DNA from: Trachelipus rathkii
Taxonomy: Eukaryota > Arthropoda > Malacostraca > Isopoda > Trachelipodidae
Assembly: GCA_015478945.1 (NCBI GenBank)
Contig: JABUQX010042124.1
Coordinates: 35,001-74,032 of the forward strand
Direction of reading: 5' to 3'
DNA: 39,032 bases
Position 1 is the stretch's first letter. Each line of letters opens with the position of its first letter. Of the stretch, positions 1 to 10,165 are shown one piece after another. Below the pieces are notes generated by a model. The model ran no database searches. It saw nothing but the letters and a program-made list of their open reading frames with translations, and was not told the origin of the DNA. The translations under genes and the position numbers were made by a program.

Positions 1-197
1 AGTGTTTGTTATCTGATGGATCGACGAGTAGTAAATATCTATCAGAGGTGACCGTGTGAGAGGTGATATAGAATGTAGACGTTTTGCTCTCGTCGCTTGT
101 GACAATATTAAACGCCTTGATTATCGTAACTACTTGGAACCCATCGATTGTGTGACCCTCATTGCGTAGTGTATAGGTTTTCAACAGTTCATAACGT
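1..197 (-). CDS. Internal coding exon of an unidentified host gene (partial)
   Basis: On the minus strand a stop-free frame of 65 codons starts just after a good 3' splice site (TAATATTTTTCAG, AG at 199-198) and runs off the left edge. The first exon base belongs to a codon begun in the previous exon; codons then run from 196 downward. The peptide looks like folded protein rather than AT-rich noise: it has mixed hydrophobic and charged residues, with segments RYELLKTYTLRNEGHT, GFQVVTIIKAFNIVTSDES and SDRYLLLVDPSDNKH, and contains no methionine. Alternating hydrophobic residues suggest beta strands. I do not recognise the family. Codon use is balanced and GC is higher than in the flanking DNA, unlike the rest of the first 5 kb. 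The preceding intron would lie at 198 and above. Confidence 0.6.
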
Positions 198-1490
198 CTG
201 AAAAATATTACGCAGGGCATTTGCTTAATAATAAAAAACGACTTAAACATCACATCTTAACCGATGTTGACATAATTGAGACATATACATATACAGCCCT
301 GGTGTAATCTAGATATTTACACGAAACCTGATGTGGTGTTCCCAGTATAATAACATGTGTACAGGAGTGCATTAATATATCAGCTGGATAAGTTACTTCT
401 CTCTCTCTCTTGTATGAGAGAATGAGGGCTGCTGAATCAAAATATGCCGAAAAAATGGTTTAGTGTTGCTGAAGGCCTTTATCCTTACCAATCCTTTTAA
501 AGGATGTTGATATTCTTTAGAGAGATATTATAGAGCTTACCCCCAACTTGAATCCTATGTTCTTTGATTAGATGAATTTCCTGCTTAGATGAATTAATAT
601 ATTTAAGATAAAATCTTTAATATTTTATGTATTTATAATGTTTTTATTTACTATATAGTTTTTTTCATGAAAAATATTGTTATTAAAAATGAAACTTGTT
701 TTACTTTCCTCGTATGTTCGATTTATTGACTTTGATGATGGATGCTGTTTATTCGTCTGGTTGTTGTGTGTTAAGTACGTTATGCTCATAGTTTAGTTTT
801 ACAGAGAGTAAAAACTTTACTTTGGTTTGGTCTTTATGTCCGTTAGGTTTTATGATGGTTAGGTAAGTTATGCTAAATTTTTGTTAATATTACTATGTTT
901 CCATGTAAAAAATTTAAACATTGTCATGTTGTTATTTTGATAAGTATGAATGGATTTATGTTTTTTGTGAGGTCTTGTTAGTTACTTTTTACTGGTTGAT
1001 AAAGTGTGGATGTTGTTTAATGTTAGCAGTTTATCCATCGGGTATAAGGATTGTAGAGTTTGTCTTGTAGCATTATATTCTTAGTTCTGGTAATGGTTTG
1101 TTAGCTTTATTAATGTATGAAAACTTTGTGACGACTGCATACTTTCGTCGGTCTATATGATAGTTACACAAGGTTATAGTAAATTTTTGTTACATATTTA
1201 CCGTCCCCCATGTTAAATGTAAATTACATTGTTTATGTTAAGGAGAGCCAACCACCCAAAAGCCATCTTGCCAAGTGTGAATATAAAAAGGAGTTACGTT
1301 TTTTGGATGTTATGTATGTTAAGTTATTTTACTGGTTGTTGTGGGTTTATTCATGTTTCAACAGAATACTCAAAGTAGGGGCTTTATTAAATGTTGAAAG
1401 TTTGTTAGCGCAGTTCAAGGCATATATCTGATCTTTGTATATAAAGAACTTGAATTTAGTTATGTTATGCGCTCAAAATCTCTCAACATG
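198..1490. other. AT-rich noncoding DNA, probably intron
   Basis: Directly upstream (minus strand) of the exon at 1-197, so probably intron if that gene is real. It has scattered short open frames with no protein-like content and a short CT run near 400-410. No transposon motif was recognised. Confidence 0.4.
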
Positions 1491-1496
1491 TGACGG

Positions 1497-1650
1497 CTTA
1501 ATTCAATAGATCAATAGATTCAATAGATCAATAGATCGACCAGGAGGGAGGTTGGATAGTGTTTGATTTAGTGATTTACTGCCTTTAACGGGGTATGTAA
1601 AAACGTAAAATTTGGAAGTCATAACATAAAAGTGAAGAATATTTTATTTA
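1497..1650 (-). repeat. Single inverted unit of the 23.3-kb minisatellite
   Basis: The reverse complement reads a run ending ACGTTTTTACATACC, then CAGTAAATCACTAAATCAAA, a pyrimidine stretch (CCTCCCTCC) and repeated GATCTATTGATCTATTGA. This is the same order of blocks as each unit of the array at 23300-23790, but on the opposite strand. The shared sequence continues past the core into CTTTTATGTTATGAC-like sequence, so it is not just low complexity. Confidence 0.75.
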
Positions 1651-1683
1651 TTCTATGTTATTTATTTATTTTTATTTACATTA

Positions 1684-1985
1684 TTTTTTTTTTTTTTTTT
1701 CTTGATGGTGCTGAAACCATTATTTTCGATATCTACAGATCCAAATAACATATATAAAGAAACCAACATTGTTGTTATACGAATGTTTACTAATAGGCAC
1801 CCAGTCCACCAGTCTCCAGCACCGGTGTCTGTGCCTACTCCTCAGACTCCTCTTTCCGACCCAATCATTTGCGTTGCTTCTTGCTGCTAATCTCCTCTGT
1901 CTTCCTCTTCTTCTTGCCTTTCTTTCTTCTTCGCTCTACTTCCTCTTTTTTCTTTTTCTTTTATTTCTTCTTTTCTTTTTTTTTC
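1684..1985. repeat. Poly-T run and polypyrimidine tract
   Basis: A run of about 17 T lies at 1684-1700. From about 1840 to 1985 the plus strand is nearly all C and T. The apparent open frames here encode only low-complexity L/F/S-rich peptides and are not called as genes. Confidence 0.7.
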
Positions 1986-2145
1986 AACCGGGACCCTCCT
2001 CCAGGGGGGTCCCTGGACTGTTATCCGAAGCCGATCCAACTCCAACTCCTCTCCGACGGGGTCGGGCCCGACTTGCTTATCCTGTCTCCGAGTTTTGGGA
2101 TCGTTTTTCCGCTTAGAGCCCGGATTCTCTTCGAGAATTGAATCT
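1985..2145. other. Cluster of inverted repeats
   Basis: Three perfect dyads occur within 150 bp: GGGACCC/GGGTCCC (1990-1996 with 2007-2013), the 12-bp palindrome GTCGGGCCCGAC (2061-2072) and ATTCTC-TTC-GAGAAT (2124-2138). The island is GC-richer than its surroundings. It could be part of a transposon end, an LTR or a structured transcript; no family was recognised. Confidence 0.45.
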
Positions 2146-2217
2146 TTCCGTAATAAATAATAATAATTGCTATAATAAAATTCATCTTCCTAGGGTACAA
2201 ACTTCCCAACATAATTA

Positions 2218-2228
2218 TACAATTATAA

Positions 2229-2260
<32 letters not shown>

Positions 2261-2265
2261 TAATG
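2218..2265. repeat. (AAT)n microsatellite
   Basis: Imperfect AAT/ATA trinucleotide repeats. Confidence 0.8.
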
Positions 2266-2269
2266 TGAT

Positions 2270-2600
2270 GTGTGTATGTGTTATGCCAGCGCGCTCTCGG
2301 CGCTGCTGCGTAATCTCCATCTCGCGACGAGTTACGTCATCACGCTCGAACCTAACTCTCGTTAGGTGTGCTTAATTTGGCGCGCTCCAGACCCCCGCAA
2401 AAAAGAGCGTAACCATAAACCCAAATATTCGGCGTCCACCCTCGGGGTGACCCCCCTCTAATACATCCCAACACCAACTTGAAATCTAACCCTGTTTCGA
2501 GGGCTTAACCCATATATAGGCTTATATTCAAGCTTTCAAACTATATCGCTATTCCTTCATATCGAAAAGGGTGGGCGTGCGGAAACTGTCGGAATACTAC
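2270..2600. other. GC-richer unique stretch, nothing recognised
   Basis: Average-complexity DNA containing GCGCGCTC-like patches and C runs. No open frame of note and no RNA gene seen. Confidence 0.4.
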
Positions 2601-2644
2601 ATAATTACTATATATATTAATATATATATATATATAATAATAAG

Positions 2645-2677
<33 letters not shown>

Positions 2678-3001
2678 ATATATATATATATATATACATA
2701 CATATACATAATATATATATATATAGTATATATATTATATATATTATATATAATATATATATATATTATATATAAGTATATATATATATATTTATAATAT
2801 ATATAGTATATATATATATAACTATAATATATATATTATATATTATATATATTTATATATATATTATATATATATATATAATATTATATATATATTATAT
2901 ATATATATATTATACATTATATATATATACTAATATATATTATATATATTTTTGAGTTTTTGTTATCTATAGTAATAGGATATACATTTTTAAATAGTAT
3001 A

Positions 3002-3039
<38 letters not shown>

Positions 3040-3045
3040 AATACG
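2600..3045. repeat. Degenerate (AT)n microsatellite
   Basis: Long alternating AT/TA sequence with frequent single-base interruptions and one more complex patch near 2950-3000. Confidence 0.9.
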
Positions 3046-3510
3046 CATCGCGTAAGAAAATAATATATAAAATATTTTACTGTGAACATAACACTACTTA
3101 AGTACAATAGCCACTTAATTCCGCTGATTTATAGTTCAATTCATTGAAAGTTTTAACAAAAGTTTTGAAGAATATGATTTTATATCGTATAATAATTGCA
3201 CATTTAACTCTTGGACTCCTATTGTCAAATTTAAAGTGACGTGTAAAAAGTTGAACATTACTATTTTTAAAATATTAAAAACGGAATTTAAAGAAAGACC
3301 TTCCTGGAAGAGGAAATTCCTGCTTGAGGAAAATACTTTTCCTGAATGAAGGAATTTCTTTGTTCGTGTGGAAGAACAATTACTCATCGTAATTAAAGTC
3401 AATAATTGTTTTAGTCTAAATTTATTAGTCTGATAATTTTAGTTGCCGTGACGCTTTTAATTCTATTCACGTTAGATTTAATTGTGTCATGTGCTAGATA
3501 TCGCTCTTTT
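3046..3510. other. AT-rich unique DNA with open frames on both strands, no gene called
   Basis: A plus-strand frame at about 3127-3350 is open for roughly 70 codons without a methionine and overlaps an antisense open frame. Neither resembles a family I know, and stop-free runs of this size occur by chance. Confidence 0.3.
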
Positions 3511-3620
3511 AATATATATATATATATAATATATATATTTAAAATATATATTATATAATACATATACATGATGTCATATATATTATTCTATATATATAAT
3601 TATAATATATCTATATAGTA
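3510..3620. repeat. (AT)n microsatellite
   Basis: Imperfect TA repeats. Confidence 0.85.
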
Positions 3621-3639
3621 TGAGTTAAAGGTTCGTTTA

Positions 3640-3960
3640 CCAGATGCATGTTGAGGATGAGAGGGAAGCGGAGGATGTAAGTGCCATACCTCCCCCACTA
3701 AGTGGGGGAATGAAGCTTCGCAAATCTTTGAATTACAAGGGGAAACTAACTGGAGGCATACGAATGCCTAACAATGCCTATATTTAGGGTTAAAGATTCA
3801 AACATGTAACGGCTTGGGGAGTGCTTGTGGAAGCCGCTTTGAGAAGCCCCAGCCGAAGGGATTATTATTTTAGACGCCGGACGAATCGGTTGTGTCAGAG
3901 GTAGCATAGGGCCAAAGAAAAGCCGGCAGTTTGCCGTGTCAATATTATTATATCAAATTA
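3640..3960. other. Higher-complexity island with strong hairpins
   Basis: It contains a 19-nt palindrome at 3691-3709 (TCCCCCACT-A-AGTGGGGGA), a stem-loop AGGCAT-ACGA-ATGCCT at 3754-3769, and a looser GGCTTGGGG / CCCCAGCC pairing near 3810-3853. GC content is well above the flanks. It may be a MITE, a SINE or a structured RNA; no A/B-box pair or known RNA fold could be confirmed. Confidence 0.35.
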
Positions 3961-4660
3961 ACTTTGTCTATTCCATGAGAAGTGTTTTGATAGCGCAAAA
4001 GGAGTTAAAACATTTATTATGATCATCTGTCATATTATTTTTCACGTGCACAATAATAAACTTCAAAAGCGAGAAAACTGTTCCCATCATCATCATACTA
4101 GATTACTATTTAATTGGGTCCTGCAGTAATTAACCTCAGCATTCATAACTCTTGGCGACAGCCCATAGTGACCTTAATCATTAGTCATTCAATATTATAA
4201 TTTAAAAATTCACTTCTGAACAATTATCTACGATAAAAAAAAAAAAAAAAAAAACAAACAAAAAAAAACAGTAATTTCTAGGTCGCTCTAATTCAAAATT
4301 ATTATGAATTTATTAACACAGTATTAAACAGCCCATCTAAAATTAAAGTGCGTTACAGTGATAATCCCCTGATAAACTAAAATAATTCGGCCCTATAATG
4401 ATATACTGCTTGAGAAATTAACAGCCGGTCATTAGAAAAAAAAAAAAAAAGAAAGAGATAGAAAAAAAAGGAAATTTGGAAACGCTTCAAGATAACGAAC
4501 TTTCTGCTTCGTCTGACCCAACCATAACTCAATGCAGCGCGCTCTTTTAGTACTAAAACCGTCTTTTGAAAAAAAAACAAAAAAAAATAAAAAAGAAAAT
4601 GGCAAAAGAAAAAAAGAGAACAACAACAACAAGCAAAAACCGTAATCTCACAGTACTTCT
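3960..4660. other. A-rich noncoding DNA
   Basis: Includes an A-tract near 4214-4270, another at 4435-4470 and A-rich sequence at 4568-4620. The antisense reading frames here are poly-F/L artefacts. Confidence 0.5.
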
Positions 4661-4962
4661 CGTGTTTTCTGAAAACAGATATAGGGGCGAATTAAGAAAA
4701 CCTCCCCGCGTTCTAAGTGTGGGAGAGGACAAACCCACTTCCCTTAAAGGCCGAGTTAACAAGGAAAGACTCCCTTCGCCGCAAAAATCAACCGACTCCT
4801 TCTTTGGTTGAAAGAATTCTTTCCACGAGTTCAGAAAGTGACCCGCTGATGTAACGCCTCAAAAGAAACAGACATAACGTCGCCCATAAATATAAAGAAG
4901 ACGTTCATTCGAAAGGGTCGAAAGAAACAAACCCAGCTCTCTTTCCTCCCACCCAACTTCCC
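4660..4962 (+). other. Leader region upstream of the gag remnant
   Basis: Normal-complexity DNA between the A-rich tract and the gag pseudogene. It is likely the untranslated leader or LTR-proximal part of the same retroelement. I could not define an LTR boundary or a primer-binding site. Confidence 0.3.
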
Positions 4963-5995
4963 GCCTTCGAGGCTAATGATATTGTCAGTTGGTTGTCTGG
5001 AACCAATGCGTATTTAAACCTTAACGGAATTAAGAGAGGGTTCGGAGAAAGTCCGACTCTTAGCCTCCATACTCCCCAACAGTCTTGTGTCTACATTACA
5101 GTTCCCATTAAGAGACAATGCGTATGAAGAACTAATGGGTCGCATAGAGGAAACATACTTACCGGCACTGAGACAGAGGGTGAGGGATGTCTTCAAAAAG
5201 GGGATGGAAAAGACAGAATTGCCAAGTCATTATCTCAACCGTGTGAAAGAGGTGTTGGGACGGAAGAACTTTGAATTACTCGTAGAAAACAATCCGAAAT
5301 TCGCACAAGAGCTCTTCCTTAATGAGATGCCGCCTCAGGTCCAGATGAGTCTGTATTCCTTAGCTCAAGATAATGACATCAATAAACTTGTGGTGGTGGC
5401 CGACGATCTTTTCAAGAACTTTGTACATAAAAATTTCCAACCGATGCCCCAATATGGGAGAGATCCCCCATACTGGGGAAATGTGAATCAGCTGTCAGAA
5501 GAAACCAATGCGAACCATTATAACCGCTCACGAAGAAACTCCACTGACCGCGACACAAGAAAGGAGGAGGCGGAGACTCAGCAGAAGATCCTGACTCAAT
5601 TACAAAACATATTGGATACAGCCAAGAGCGTGGCTGAGACGCTAAGCCAGCTAGCGCAGAGACAGCCACCTCCTACTGGCTGGCAGCCATCTGCAGACAG
5701 CTGGCAACAACATTCAAGGAGGGGTAGGAGCCAGCCTAGACGTAGATATGAGAACTATGCTTCACAACAGAATAATGATGCTTATAATAATGTCTGTTTC
5801 TATCATAAGAAGCATTGGCTCAAAGCTTACAAATGTGAGTCTGAAGAATGCCCGCTTTATACTCTGGTATACCCTCACGAGGGGGGGCTGCTGCCAACCC
5901 CCATCATACAACCACCACTCAGGGAAACTGAAATCTGGGTCATCATCTCATCTAGATGGCCGCGACAAGAAAGTAGATCGAGGCTAAAACAGTAA
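4963..5995 (+). pseudogene. gag: Ty3/Gypsy-type gag remnant, with decayed protease start
   Basis: Gag forms the particle of LTR retrotransposons. The N-terminal capsid part (LPAFEANDIVSWLSGTNAYL, from about 4957) is in one frame. After a shift near 5025-5040 the sequence continues in another frame from 5018: LLASILPNSLVSTLQF, then LPSHYLNRVKEVLGR and ELFLNEMPPQVQMSL, which fit the capsid pattern of invertebrate Gypsy gag. A polar linker with RRNSTDRD and QQ/RR-rich stretches leads to CFYHKKHWLKAYKCESEEC (about 5797-5853), equivalent to the C-x2-H-x8-C cysteine motif found near the end of these gags. The longest uninterrupted frame is 5087-5995 (302 codons, non-ATG start). After a 7-G run (5881-5887) a third frame reads LDGRDKKVDRG, in register with the protease active-site segment but with the catalytic DTG changed to DRG and a stop just after. 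No pol follows; (AAT)n begins within 70 bp. Dead element. Confidence 0.75.
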
Positions 5996-6054
5996 TCTTT
6001 ATAATTATTGTAAAGAGTTGTTAAATTTTAATGCTGAAACAGGCTATGGCAATA

Positions 6055-6144
6055 TTAAAACTAATAATAATAAATAATAATAATAATAATAATAAGTAAT
6101 TAAAATAATAATAAAATAATAATAATAATAATAATAAAAATTAA
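6055..6144. repeat. (AAT)n microsatellite
   Basis: AAT/AATA repeats directly after the gag remnant. Confidence 0.85.
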
Positions 6145-6372
6145 GTGATTGTGCTTTGCAAATGTCACGCTTTGAATAGTTTAATTGAAGGAAAGTGGAC
6201 TGGAAAATATAAAAATATGATTGTGGTTTGTAAAAATCGAGCTTTGCACTGTCAGTTTGAAAGAAAGTGGACTGGAAAATATAAAAATAAGACTGAGGTT
6301 TGTAAATATCAAGTTTTGCATAGCCTTTTTGAAGAAGTCAAAACGTTATTTGTTTACAAAACAAATAAATAA
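6145..6372 (+). repeat. In-frame 72-bp tandem repeat, about three units
   Basis: GAAAGTGGACTGGAAAATAT recurs at 6191 and 6263, exactly 72 bp apart, and a third diverged unit follows. The period is 24 codons and one frame stays open through all units. It gives a repeated peptide with the pattern V-x-C-K, A-L-H/N, E-x-K-W-T-G-K-Y-K-N. The frame is bounded by a TAA at 6142 and starts with GTG, so it is not a complete gene as it stands. It could be a minisatellite or a decayed repeat-protein exon. No family recognised. Confidence 0.5.
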
Positions 6373-6560
6373 AAAAAAGAAAGAGGAAAAGCGCTATGAC
6401 AAAAGAGAAAATGTATTAAAAGTACTTTAAAAATACAGCAAAATAATTGGTCTTCTTCGTAATTGGAGACAAAGTTCTCAATCCAAAAATAATTTAACTA
6501 ACTAAATTAGAAAAACTACAATCAATTTTTTGGATCAATTCCTTAGGAATGACAACTTAC
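6373..6560. other. AT-rich unique DNA, nothing recognised
   Basis: If the exon at 6561-6725 (minus) is real, this is the start of its downstream intron. Confidence 0.3.
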
Positions 6561-6725
6561 CTCAAATAAAGTAATTGAATATTTCCTTTCTGAGTCATCG
6601 TAAATTCCATCAGAGATGGTAAATGGCAGAATATCTTGAGCATTATTAAAATCTTGATTTTCGGAATGATTGTGATGTTGATCTGAATAACGATCTTTTA
6701 TAACTAATTCTTCTTCTTGCATCAT
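6561..6725 (-). CDS. Candidate first coding exon of an unidentified host gene
   Basis: On the minus strand an ATG at 6725 opens a 55-codon frame that ends at a perfect 5' splice site, GAG|GTAAGT (GTAAGT = 6560-6555), in phase 0. The peptide is acidic and hydrophilic (MMQEEELVIKDRYSD, then a His/Asn-rich stretch, then ISDGIYDDSERKYSITLFE). That would suit a disordered N-terminus. Upstream on the minus strand is AT-rich sequence without an obvious promoter. It could belong to the same gene as the exon at 1-197, but the phases do not join directly (phase 0 here, two prior bases needed there), so at least one more exon would be required. Family not recognised. Confidence 0.42.
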
Positions 6726-6859
6726 TTTTAATACTCAATTATATTTATTTAATAAAAATAAATAAAAAGAAAATCATTTAACTCCCCCTTAAACTAAAAT
6801 TCTTTCCTAATATAAAACTATAAATATATAATGTAACCTAATCCCTATCTGGAAATAAA

Positions 6860-7172
6860 AAGTTATATATATACTATATATATATATATATATATTATAT
6901 TCTTATACTATACTATATATATAATTATATATATATATATATATATATAATAAGTATATATATTATATATATTTATATATATATGATTATATATAATATT
7001 ATATATATATATAGTATATATTATATATATAATTATATATATTATATATATATATATATATTATATCTATATATATATATATAGATATATTAATATAATA
7101 TATATAATATATATTATATATATATATATATTATATATATAAAAATAAAAATTTATATAATATATATATATA

Positions 7173-7227
<55 letters not shown>

Positions 7228-7248
7228 TATATATTAGTATATATATAG

Positions 7249-7283
<35 letters not shown>

Positions 7284-7368
7284 AATTATTATTTTATGTT
7301 AGTATATTATAAATATATATATTAATTATATATAAATATGTATATATATATATATATATAATATATAT
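6860..7368. repeat. Degenerate (AT)n microsatellite
   Basis: About 500 bp of interrupted AT/TA repeats. Confidence 0.9.
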
Positions 7369-7412
7369 TAGGGGTGTACCGAAACTGAAATTTTCAGTTC
7401 CGCTTCTTTGAT
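7369..7412 (+). mobile_element. Possible hAT-type terminus with inverted repeat
   Basis: TAGGGGTGTACCGAAAC begins abruptly at the edge of the AT block. Starts like TAGGGGTGTxCCGA occur at ends of hAT elements. It runs into an imperfect inverted repeat, CCGAAACTGAAA / TTTCAGTTCCGC (10 of 12 pairing). No partner end was found. Confidence 0.3.
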
Positions 7413-9605
7413 ATTAAATTTCTCATGATCTTTCTTAACTATAAAGAAAATGTAAAAAAAATATTTTATACATAGCTTTCACATATAAAATCTTATTTTT
7501 AGTACAACGCCACTTCAAGAACGTATGGAAAATCATCATTGAAGAGAATATGCTGGAAGTCCAAATTTAAAAGTAAAAAGGGAGAGTCCTTGTATTTTTC
7601 AAGAACAGGGAAACACAAAAGAGCAATAGATCCAGGCCGTGAAATAAGTGAGTTTTTGAAGGAGAAGTTTCTCCCTAAAAGGAGAGATTTGGCATATCAA
7701 TGACCCCAAATCAACAGAAATAATGAATTTTTATATCGGGCAATGAGTAACACAGCTTCACAGTCACAGAAGAGACAGGGCTTCATAAAAACTCTATTGT
7801 CGCAATCTTACCTTCAGGTTCATCATATTTCCTATAAGAAAATATTTTGTAGACAAGATGATATCTTACCAACTTCATACAGGAAATTTGAGATCAGCAG
7901 TATTCGATATTCGAGAAGTTATCTAAGGGCTGATCAGATATGAGCTCTACTCTTTATAAAGAGCGCTAAAAAAATTCAAACAAATTCATTTTTTTATGTA
8001 AACTGCACTCTGGCTTATCACCCAGCGAGTTTGAAAAAATGAGCTGCACACTCCCATTGCAAGTATTTTCCAGGTTCTCATTCTGGAATTTAAATCACTA
8101 TAGTTTTGAAATTTTGATGAATAATTGGGAAATTCCTCCTATAAAAATCCATTTTGATCCTTCGAGTTTTGGAGCATATAACAATGAAACGTGAAACTAG
8201 ATTTAGCAGGCATGACACAAGTTTCTGTTCACTTTTGTTTTATTCATAAACTTCAAATTTATAAAGAAATGCTTAATTTTCTCAAGAACAGTGTGATTTA
8301 ATACAGAAATGTAATATTATTTGTACACATTTCAATCATTCCAATTTTTAAGCCGTAATGAATGAAAAAAGAATACAAAGAGACTTTGGATCTCACCAAT
8401 CTTGGCAAGCTTCTCCACTTATGCCAATTCAATGATGTTAAGTTACAAGGTGGAACAGCTCATATTTGATTCTAGAAAGAATTGAATGTTGAAAAGACCT
8501 CTGCACAAGTTTATATAATAATAGAATCAATCATTTAACCTTTGACTGCTAATAAATGGCATATACTTGAAAAAATTCTATAGAGTTTGCAACCAATTTC
8601 TCATGGTACGGAAACTATAAGGCAAAATCAATTATTCATCAATTATTTAATTCTACATATTTTCAGCTCTCCAGCATATCTCTCAATCTCTGAGGATGAC
8701 AGAAGAGAATAAAGAAGAGCTGAAGAAAGCATTAGTTTATATTTATGAATAAAAAGGAAGAGAAAGGATCATAGACATATATCTAAACAAGATAATTGTT
8801 TTTTAAATACTGTAGTAGACCAAGATACCTAACTGACTTTATTTTCTAATGAAATAAGATGGAGGGGGGGAAAAAAAAAGAAAAGGGAAACAAACGAAAT
8901 AAGAGGATTGAGTAGAAAATGGATACTTGAAGAAATATGCAAATAATTGAAGGTAAAAAGTGTGATAATAGTAGTAGCAGTAGAGAAGAAGGTTCCCGGC
9001 ATTTATTCATTTTATCCCCTAGAGAACAGGCATTATCGACACTTTTATAAAAAACTTAGATTTCCCAAAGTATTACATTTTATTCTTGTCACACAATCAT
9101 CAGGAGCATTAAGAAAAGAAGCTTACTGCCAAGTTACTTAGTTTTTAATTAATAGTTTGAAGAAAGTGAAAGTGACAGCGAGTCTGTTTGGTGGTAAATA
9201 AGAGATAAAATAAGATACCATCAGTGGCTTCCTTCAAAAGGTGAAATTCCATTAAAGAAATTGAATTCTTTTTTACGCAAAAAATCAATTTTCTATATCT
9301 GGGGTGAAAAACAAGAAGAACTTCCTTAATTGGTGGAAAGTGAACGAAGCTCAAAAAAGTCTATTTAATTTTGAATCGAGATTTTAACAGGATTTTTAGC
9401 ATTTCAAAAAATATTACGTTTCTCTCTTTTTCAGTCTCCTCCATATATTCAGAGAAATTTATTTCCTCATATTTTCCAGAAATAGCAGGAAATAATATTT
9501 TGAGGAAAAAATGTTAAAAATATCGCCCAAATTATTCTGGTGAACCAATTTTTCTTTTACTTCACAATTCAGCAATATTTTCATCAAAAGTGTTTAAAGA
9601 AAGTT
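7413..9605. other. AT-rich unique DNA, no gene recognised
   Basis: About 2.2 kb of moderate-complexity, AT-rich sequence with G/A runs near 8862-8885. The open frames at 7743-7943, 8947-9141 and 9145-9354 (minus) have no family resemblance and no splice context, and are treated as chance. It could be intron or the inside of an old transposon starting at 7369. Confidence 0.35.
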
Positions 9606-9608
9606 AAC

Positions 9609-10165
9609 TTATATATATATATAATAATATCATATATATATATTTAATATTATTCTTATATTACGTATAATATATTATTATATATATACATATTTTATTA
9701 TATATATATAGTATTATATATATATATATATATATAATATATTTATATTTATATATTATATATTAATTAGTGATATTAATATATATATATTATATATATA
9801 TATATAATAATATATATATATATATATATTATAAAATTTAATTTTAATAAAATATATATACTATATATATAATATATTATATATATATACTATATATATA
9901 TATATATAATTTATATATATATATTATATAATACTATTTTTTATTTACAGTTAACATTTTAAAGAAATTTTTCTTATATATATTATATATATATATATAT
10001 ATTTTTTTATTTATTATATATATACTATATATACTATATATATAGTATATTTATATTTATATTTAATTATTATATATATAGTATTATATAATATAATATT
10101 TATTATTTATATTTAAGTATATATAGCTAAATATATATATATATTTAATTTATTTTATTTATACT
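9609..10165. repeat. Degenerate (AT)n microsatellite
   Basis: AT/TA repeats with a short unique break near 9940-9975. Confidence 0.9.

Noticed and set aside
3127..3350. Roughly 70-codon plus-strand open frame
   Set aside because: No start codon, no family, overlapped by an antisense open frame; consistent with chance in AT-rich DNA.
4153..4170. TGGCGACAG sequence resembling an LTR-retrotransposon primer-binding site upstream of gag
   Set aside because: It lies 800 bp from gag with A-rich DNA between, there is no identifiable LTR end before it, and only 8-9 bases agree.
4377..4762. Phe/Leu-rich membrane-like antisense frames
   Set aside because: They are translations of A-tracts read on the opposite strand.
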